Part shown: positions 58,583 to 64,000 of the stretch, piece after piece
How positions within the stretch are numbered: the first letter of the stretch is position 1
How the letters are laid out: each line of letters opens with the position of its first letter
Source: Actinomycetes bacterium
GTDB lineage: Bacteria; Actinomycetota; Actinomycetes; Mycobacteriales; Mycobacteriaceae
Assembly: GCA_023404955.1 (NCBI GenBank)
Contig: JAEXZY010000121.1
Location: forward strand, 124,001-188,000
DNA: 64,000 bases
Reading direction: 5' to 3'
Made by a program: the position numbers and the translations under genes
Notes under the pieces: generated by a model
The model's input: the letters and a program-made list of their open reading frames with translations, nothing else
Database searches by the model: none
Told to the model about the DNA's origin: nothing

Positions 58583-61042
58583 ATGACAGACAAGAAACCG
58601 CGACCCGCCGCCGGCGCGCCCCGCTGGGTGCGTCCGGCGGCGGGATCGTCAAGTCCGGCAACCGATTTGACCGCTGCCGTGGAGCAACTGCGGTCCGGGG
58701 GAACCCGACTGGACTCGGCGGCGCTACGCGACGCCCTGCTCGACCTCTACGATTTCTGGCTCACCACCAAGGCGAACGACATCGGCATCACCGCCAGCAG
58801 CGGATTCGCCATCGTCGCCACCGGCGGCCTGGGCCGCGGTGAAGTTCTCCCGTATTCCGATCTCGACCTGATGCTGCTGCACGACAACATGCCGGACGAC
58901 ATCGTCAGTGAAGTCGCCGAGCTGCTGTGGTACCCGCTGTGGGACGCCAACATTCGACTCGATCACAGCGTGCGCACGGTGCCCGAGGCGTTGCGCGTGG
59001 CCGCAGAGGACACCTCGGCCGGGTTGGCGATGCTCGAGACACGCCACATCGCCGGCGACGCGGACCTGTCGTCGCTGTTGATCGGCGGCGCCCGCAGGCA
59101 GTGGCGCACCGGAATCGGCTCGCGCTTCGAGGAACTCGTCGAGCACACCCGTGCCCGGTGGCAGCGCAGCGGGCAGATCGCACACCGCGCCGAACCGGAC
59201 CTCAAATGTGGTCGCGGCGGGCTACGCGACGTCCAGCTGCTCAACGCATTGGCCATTGCGCAATTGGCCGATGTGTACCCCAGCCGGTCGCTGGCCTCGC
59301 CCACCGAAACCCTCGGCGAGGCGCATCTGGCGCTGCTGAACGTCCGCACCGAGCTGCACCGCGTCGCCGGGCGCGGGCGCGAGCTGCTCCTGGCCCAGCA
59401 CGCCGACGAGATCGGGGCCTCGCTGCGCATCGGGGACCGCTTCGACCTGGCTCGCATGCTCTCCGATGCGGCCCGCACGGTCAGCTACTACGTCGACGCC
59501 GGCATCCGCACGGCGGGCAACGCGCTGCCGCGCCGGGGCCTGTCGGCGCTGCGCCGTCCGGTGCGCCGGCCGCTCGACGAGGGCGTCATCGAGTTCAACG
59601 GCGAAGTCATCCTCGCCCGCGACGCCCGCCCCGAACGCGACCCCGGGCTCATCCTGCGGGTGGCGGCCGCGTCGGCGACCACCGGCCTTCCGATGGCGGC
59701 GTCGACGCTGAGCCGGCTGGTGGAGACCGCGCCCGAGCTGCGCACGCCGTGGCCGCGGCAGGCGCTCAAGGACCTGCTGGTCATGCTCGCCGCCGGCCCG
59801 TCCGCGGTCGCCACCATCGAGGCGCTCGACCGCACGGGGCTGTGGGGCCGCCTGTTCCCCGAATGGGGCGCGGTGCGCGACCTGCCGCCCCGCGATGTCG
59901 TGCACATCTGGACCGTCGACCGTCACCTCGTCGAAACCGTTTCGCGGGCAAGCGCTTTGACCACCCGCGTCGCCCGGCCGGACCTGCTGGTGCTCGGTGC
60001 GCTGATTCACGACATCGGCAAGGGGCGCGGCGGGGACCACAGCGTGATCGGCGCCGAACTGGCTCATCAGATCGGCACGAGGCTGGGCCTGTGGCCGTCG
60101 GACATCACGATTCTGTCGGCCGTGGTGCGGCATCATCTGCTGTTGCCGCACACCGCGACCCGGCGGGATCTGCAGGACCCCGCAACCATCTCGGCCGTCG
60201 TCGACGCAATGGGCGGAGACCTGATCGTTCTGGAGCTCTTGCACGCCCTTGCCGAGGCCGATTCCCTGGCCACCGGTCCCGGCGTCTGGGGCGACTGGAA
60301 GGCCTCGCTGCTCGGTGACCTGGTTCGGCGGTGCCGGCTGGTGATGGCGGGAGAGCCTCTGCCGCAGCCGGATCCGATCGAACCCCGCTTCCTCGAGATG
60401 GCGGGCCAGCCCGGCGTGCACGTGGAGCTGACCCCCGGCGACAGTCCGCACATCTTCACCGTCACGATGATCGTGCCGGACCGGCGCGGGCTGTTGTCGA
60501 AGGCCGCAGGCGTGCTCGCGCTCAACTCGCTGCGGGTGCATTCGGCGTCGGTCAACGGCCACAACGGTTCGGCAGTCAACACGTTCGTCGTCTCGCCGCA
60601 TTTCGGCTCGCCGCCGGCGGCCGAGTTGCTGCGCCAGCAACTGATCCTGGCTCTCGACGGTGACCTCGACGTGGTCGCCTCGCTGGAGAAGAAGGGTGAT
60701 CCGCAGACGTCGGCCCGCGTCGGCGAGGTGCGGGCGGCAGTGCCCGTCCACCCGCCCGCGGCGCCGCCGCGGGTTCTGTGGCACGACGCCGACGATGCCG
60801 GGCGGACGGTGCTGGAGATCCGCACCGCCGACCGCGCGGGCCTGTTGACGGCGCTGACCACGGTGTTCGAGCGCAACGGGGTGGACATCGCCTGGGCGAA
60901 GGTGACCACGCTGGGCTCGTCGGTGGTCGACGCCTTCGGCGTGGTGCTGCCTCAGGACAGCGCCGCGGTGCGGCAGACCCTGGACCGTGAGCTGTATGCG
61001 GTGCTGCCCAGCCCTCCGCCGGCTGTCGAGGAAGCGAGCTAG
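58583..61042 (+). CDS. glnD: [Protein-PII] nucleotidyltransferase GlnD
   Basis: GlnD modifies and demodifies PII according to glutamine; in actinobacteria the modification is adenylylation. The ATG at 58583 has GGGAGGA upstream and gives 819 residues (808 in Rv2918c); the earlier in-frame start at 58481 lies in glnB. The nucleotidyltransferase motif GGLGRGEVLPYSDLDLML is near residues 80-97. The HD domain has HDIGKGRGGDHS. Two ACT domains close the protein (TMIVPDRRGLLSKAAGVL; EIRTADRAGLLTALT). It ends the nitrogen operon and is convergent with the molybdoenzyme gene. Confidence 0.97.
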   Translation: MTDKKPRPAAGAPRWVRPAAGSSSPATDLTAAVEQLRSGGTRLDSAALRDALLDLYDFWLTTKANDIGITASSGFAIVATGGLGRGEVLPYSDLDLMLLHDNMPDDIVSEVAELLWYPLWDANIRLDHSVRTVPEALRVAAEDTSAGLAMLETRHIAGDADLSSLLIGGARRQWRTGIGSRFEELVEHTRARWQRSGQIAHRAEPDLKCGRGGLRDVQLLNALAIAQLADVYPSRSLASPTETLGEAHLALLNVRTELHRVAGRGRELLLAQHADEIGASLRIGDRFDLARMLSDAARTVSYYVDAGIRTAGNALPRRGLSALRRPVRRPLDEGVIEFNGEVILARDARPERDPGLILRVAAASATTGLPMAASTLSRLVETAPELRTPWPRQALKDLLVMLAAGPSAVATIEALDRTGLWGRLFPEWGAVRDLPPRDVVHIWTVDRHLVETVSRASALTTRVARPDLLVLGALIHDIGKGRGGDHSVIGAELAHQIGTRLGLWPSDITILSAVVRHHLLLPHTATRRDLQDPATISAVVDAMGGDLIVLELLHALAEADSLATGPGVWGDWKASLLGDLVRRCRLVMAGEPLPQPDPIEPRFLEMAGQPGVHVELTPGDSPHIFTVTMIVPDRRGLLSKAAGVLALNSLRVHSASVNGHNGSAVNTFVVSPHFGSPPAAELLRQQLILALDGDLDVVASLEKKGDPQTSARVGEVRAAVPVHPPAAPPRVLWHDADDAGRTVLEIRTADRAGLLTALTTVFERNGVDIAWAKVTTLGSSVVDAFGVVLPQDSAAVRQTLDRELYAVLPSPPPAVEEAS

Positions 61043-61046
61043 CGCG

Positions 61047-63239
61047 TCACCGCGTGGCGGCCACCGACACCCAGGTGCCGTTGACGGCTGCGGTGCCCGT
61101 GAATGTGTCGACGAGATCAGGGTCGTGCAGGGCGTTCACGTTGGCGCCGGCCAGGGTGTCGGCGTGGCGCCACCCGGTGTCGCGATGGCCCCAACCATGG
61201 GGTATCGCAACGGTTCCGGAGCGGATGTCGGCGGTGACGTCCACCGGAACCTCGATGCTGCCGACAGCAGACGCGACGCGCACGGTGTCGCCGTCGGCCA
61301 GGCCGCGCGACGCCGCGTCGTCCGGATTCATCAGCACCGTGCACCGGTTGCTGCCGCCCGTCATCGACGGCACGTTGTGCAGCCAGGAGTTGTTGCTCCG
61401 GAGCTGCCGGCGCCCCACGAGCTGGAGGTCGTAACCGTCGCCCGGTGCAACGTCGGTGTCCTGTAGATGGACTCGCGCCGCGGTGACGAACTCCTCGGGG
61501 GCCAGGTGCACCCGCCCGTCCTTGGTCGCGATCACCTCGCGCAGCCGCGGTTGCAGCGGCCCGAGGTCGACGCCGCCGGGGCTGGAGCGGATCTGCCGCA
61601 TCGTGATGCCCCTGCGTCCCTTGCGAAGTCGGCCGTGCGGTCCGGTGGCCACCGCCAGCGCCGCGAGGCGCAGCGGGTTGATCGCCGAGATCAGCCGCGA
61701 CCGTAGCGGCCCGGGCATCCAGCGCAGCGGCCGAGGCAGCAGCTCGAGCGCCAACCGTGTCAGTATCTCCCAGTCCTCAAGGCGGCCGGGCGGTGGATCG
61801 AACGAACGATGTTGGTAGCGAACGGTGTTGCGCACTTGGAACACCGGCGTGAGCAGGCTGAGGTCCTCCCGCTCCAGCGGCGACACCGGCGGCAGGATGA
61901 AGTCGGCGTGGCGCGTGGTCTCCGTGACGTACATGTCGACCGCGACGCACGTGTCCAGCGAATCGAGCGCCTCGTCGAGTCGGCCGCGCTGCGGAATCGA
62001 CGACACCGGGTTGCCGGCGTAGGTGATCATCGCGCGGATCTGGCCGGGCCCGGGGGTGAGAATCTCGTCGGCCATCACGACGGCGGGTAGTTCCGAGCGG
62101 AACGACCGGTAGCGGCCCGACCGGTCGGTGTAGCGGCCAGGCCGGAACGGTATCCGTTTGGCCAGCCGCGGCACATCCGCCACGGGTGTGGTGAACATGG
62201 TGCCGCCCGCGCGGTCGAGGTTGCCCGTCACCGCGTTGAGGACCATCACCAGCCAGCTCACCAGTGTGCCCGTCGGCTGCTGGCAGATGCCGATGCGCGC
62301 GTAGATCGCCGCGGATTCCGCGGCCGCGTGCTCGCGGGCCAGTGTGCGGATCACGTCCGCGTCGACCCCGGCCCGTGGGGCCATCGCCTCCGGTGTCGCG
62401 TCGGCGATCAGGTCGGCCAGCTCGGCGATCCCCGTCGTCTGCGCGGCGATGGCCGCGGTGTCGCAGAGCTTCTCGGCGAGCAGGACGTGCAGCATGCCCA
62501 GCAGCAGGAACAGGTCGCCGCCGGGGCGCACCGCGACGTGCTGGTCGGCCAGGCGGGCGGTCTCGGTGCGGCGCGGATCGACGACGACGACGGTGCCGCC
62601 TCGGTCACGGATCGCCCGGATCCGCCGTTTGGCGCCGGGCATGATCGACAGCGATCCGTTGGACACCGCGGGGTTGGCGCCGAGGATCACCAGCCGCTGC
62701 GTGCGGTCGATGTCGGTGACCGGGATCAGTGCGTTGGACCCGAACACCTTCCACGCGGCGAACTCGTGCGGCATCTGGTCGATCGACGACGCAGTGAAGA
62801 AATTCGGGGTGCGCAGCGCCCGGCTCAACAGCAACCCGTAGGCCGCGCCCGAGCTGTGGGCCGCCGGGTTGCCCAGGTACATGCCCAGGGACTGGCTGCC
62901 GGTTTTCGCGCGGACGGCGCGCAGGCGGCGGCCGACCTCGGCGAAGGCCTCGTCCCAGCCGATCGGCTCGAACCGGTCGCCCACCCGCCGCAGCGGGGTG
63001 CGCACCCGGTCCGGATCGTGATGGAGTCCGCCCATCGCGGTGGCCTTGGGGCAGATGTAGCCGTGCGACAACACGTCGTCGGGGTTGCCCTCGATGCGGG
63101 TGACCTGCCCGCCGCTGACGGTGACGTGCAGCCCGCAGTGCGCCTCACAGAGCGTGCACTGGCTGATGTGGGTGACCTCGCCGCGGGGCGGGTCAGCGTC
63201 TCGGCGCGCGGTGGTCAGGGGTACGTCGACAGCTGTCAT
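61047..63239 (-). CDS. Molybdopterin oxidoreductase, formate-dehydrogenase-like
   Basis: The 730 residues belong to the DMSO-reductase superfamily, with bis-MGD cofactor. The N-terminal [4Fe-4S] ligands are C28, C31, C35 and C63 (CTLCEAHCG; YICPKA). There is no Tat signal, so it is probably cytoplasmic. In the stretch that usually carries the Cys or Sec Mo ligand the sequence reads ASSIDQMPH (residues 150-158), without Cys; Ser or Asp could be the ligand. Substrate unknown. M. tuberculosis has a different gene (Rv2917) between glnD and ffh, so this is a local replacement. Confidence 0.87.
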   Translation of the reverse strand: MTAVDVPLTTARRDADPPRGEVTHISQCTLCEAHCGLHVTVSGGQVTRIEGNPDDVLSHGYICPKATAMGGLHHDPDRVRTPLRRVGDRFEPIGWDEAFAEVGRRLRAVRAKTGSQSLGMYLGNPAAHSSGAAYGLLLSRALRTPNFFTASSIDQMPHEFAAWKVFGSNALIPVTDIDRTQRLVILGANPAVSNGSLSIMPGAKRRIRAIRDRGGTVVVVDPRRTETARLADQHVAVRPGGDLFLLLGMLHVLLAEKLCDTAAIAAQTTGIAELADLIADATPEAMAPRAGVDADVIRTLAREHAAAESAAIYARIGICQQPTGTLVSWLVMVLNAVTGNLDRAGGTMFTTPVADVPRLAKRIPFRPGRYTDRSGRYRSFRSELPAVVMADEILTPGPGQIRAMITYAGNPVSSIPQRGRLDEALDSLDTCVAVDMYVTETTRHADFILPPVSPLEREDLSLLTPVFQVRNTVRYQHRSFDPPPGRLEDWEILTRLALELLPRPLRWMPGPLRSRLISAINPLRLAALAVATGPHGRLRKGRRGITMRQIRSSPGGVDLGPLQPRLREVIATKDGRVHLAPEEFVTAARVHLQDTDVAPGDGYDLQLVGRRQLRSNNSWLHNVPSMTGGSNRCTVLMNPDDAASRGLADGDTVRVASAVGSIEVPVDVTADIRSGTVAIPHGWGHRDTGWRHADTLAGANVNALHDPDLVDTFTGTAAVNGTWVSVAATR

Positions 63240-63340
63240 CAGAACCTCCGCGGGCTGGTCGGATGGCCCTCACGGTAACGGCTGCACACCGCGCGCGACC
63301 AGAGGTCAGCGCGGCTTTCTCCCTCCGGCGGGCCGACCGT

Positions 63341-63346
63341 TAGGCT
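63341..63346 (+). promoter_or_regulatory. -10 element of ffh
   Basis: TAGGCT ends 6 nt before the GTG at 63353, so the message is probably leaderless. Confidence 0.45.
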
Positions 63347-63352
63347 GGCGAG

Positions 63353-64000
63353 GTGTTTGAATCCCTGTCCGACCGGTTGACCGGTGCCCTGTCGGGCCTG
63401 CGCGGCAAGGGCCGGCTGACCGATGCCGACATCGACGCCGTCGCGCGCGAGATCCGCCTGGCACTGCTCGAGGCCGATGTCTCGCTGCCCGTGGTCCGTG
63501 CCTTCATCGCCCGCATCAAGGACCGCGCCAAGGGCGCCGAGGTGTCCGCTGCACTCAACCCGGCCCAGCAGGTCGTCAAGATCGTCAACGAGGAGCTCAT
63601 CGGCATCCTCGGCGGTCAGACGCGCCAGCTCGCGTTCGCGCGCAACCCCCCGACGGTCATCATGCTGGCCGGCCTGCAGGGCTCGGGCAAGACCACGCTG
63701 GCGGGCAAGCTCGCGAAGTGGCTCAAGGGGCAGGGGCACACTCCGTTGCTGGTGGCCTGCGACCTGCAGCGTCCCGGTGCGGTCAACCAGCTGCAGATCG
63801 TCGGAGAGCGGGCCGGGGTCGGCGTGTTCGCCCCGCATCCGGGCACCGCGCCCGGCGCCGCCGAGGTCAAGGGCACCGCCGATCCGGTGGCCGTGGCGGC
63901 CGCCGGTCTGGCCGAGGCCAAGTCCAAGCACTACGACGTCGTCATCGTCGACACCGCCGGCCGGTTGGGCATCGACGAGGAGCTGATGGGGCAGGCCGCC
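63353..64000 (+). CDS. ffh: Signal recognition particle protein Ffh, cut by window end
   Basis: Ffh binds signal peptides and SRP RNA and works with FtsY. The GTG at 63353 begins MFESLSDRLTGALSGLRGKG, and 216 codons are visible before the window ends. The N-domain helices come first; G1 is LAGLQGSGKTTLAGKLAKWL, and DTAGR (G3) is near the end. The G-domain end and the methionine-rich M-domain lie outside. It corresponds to Rv2916c. Confidence 0.97.
   Translation, partial: MFESLSDRLTGALSGLRGKGRLTDADIDAVAREIRLALLEADVSLPVVRAFIARIKDRAKGAEVSAALNPAQQVVKIVNEELIGILGGQTRQLAFARNPPTVIMLAGLQGSGKTTLAGKLAKWLKGQGHTPLLVACDLQRPGAVNQLQIVGERAGVGVFAPHPGTAPGAAEVKGTADPVAVAAAGLAEAKSKHYDVVIVDTAGRLGIDEELMGQAA

Overview
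The window comes from a high-GC actinobacterium of the genus Mycobacterium sensu lato, most likely a fast-growing, environmental Mycolicibacterium. Gene content and order follow the M. tuberculosis H37Rv block Rv3005c to Rv2916c almost gene for gene (H37Rv comparisons are from memory). Nearly every gap is filled by coding sequence, GTG starts are common, and signature mycobacterial genes are present (sepIVA, hupB with a lysine-rich tail, mutT1 with a phosphatase tail, fbiD). I cannot fix the species.

Bases 1-17,000 are mainly branched-chain amino-acid and serine biosynthesis. A DoxX membrane protein and a PH-domain protein precede ilvBNC, which has a complete-looking attenuator: promoter, 23-residue leader peptide, 17-bp antiterminator and terminator. 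WrbA, an FAD oxidoreductase, serA-leuB, an MFS pump, a fumarylacetoacetate-hydrolase-like gene, gltX, tRNA-Gln and tRNA-Glu follow. An IclR regulator (ltbR type) is then divergent from leuCD.

Bases 17,000-33,000 hold hupB, mutT1, ppk1, fbiD (coenzyme F420), gpsA, a PLP enzyme, ddl, thiL, ung, rpmB, fakA, recG and a secreted HNH nuclease-like protein. Bases 33,000-42,900 hold a PepSY membrane protein with a small membrane partner, an aldo/keto reductase divergent from lipN, a DsbA/VKOR disulfide-forming pair, pyruvate carboxylase and rsmD.

Bases 42,900-46,700 are the most accessory part. A LuxR regulator and a frameshifted cytochrome P450 lie between rsmD and coaD, and a hemerythrin-like gene lies between coaD and sepIVA. 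In M. tuberculosis the large PDIM/phenolic-glycolipid locus sits between coaD and sepIVA; it is absent here.

Bases 46,700-64,000 hold sepIVA, a YceD-like gene, rnc, fpg, osmC-like, acyP, smc, a type II IPP isomerase, ftsY, the nitrogen operon amt-glnB-glnD behind a tandem GlnR-type site, a molybdopterin oxidoreductase, and the start of ffh. Many genes have a TANNNT -10 hexamer 5-9 nt before the start codon, pointing to widespread leaderless transcripts. I saw no insertion sequences, prophage, CRISPR array or rRNA. No intergenic stretch exceeds 300 bases.
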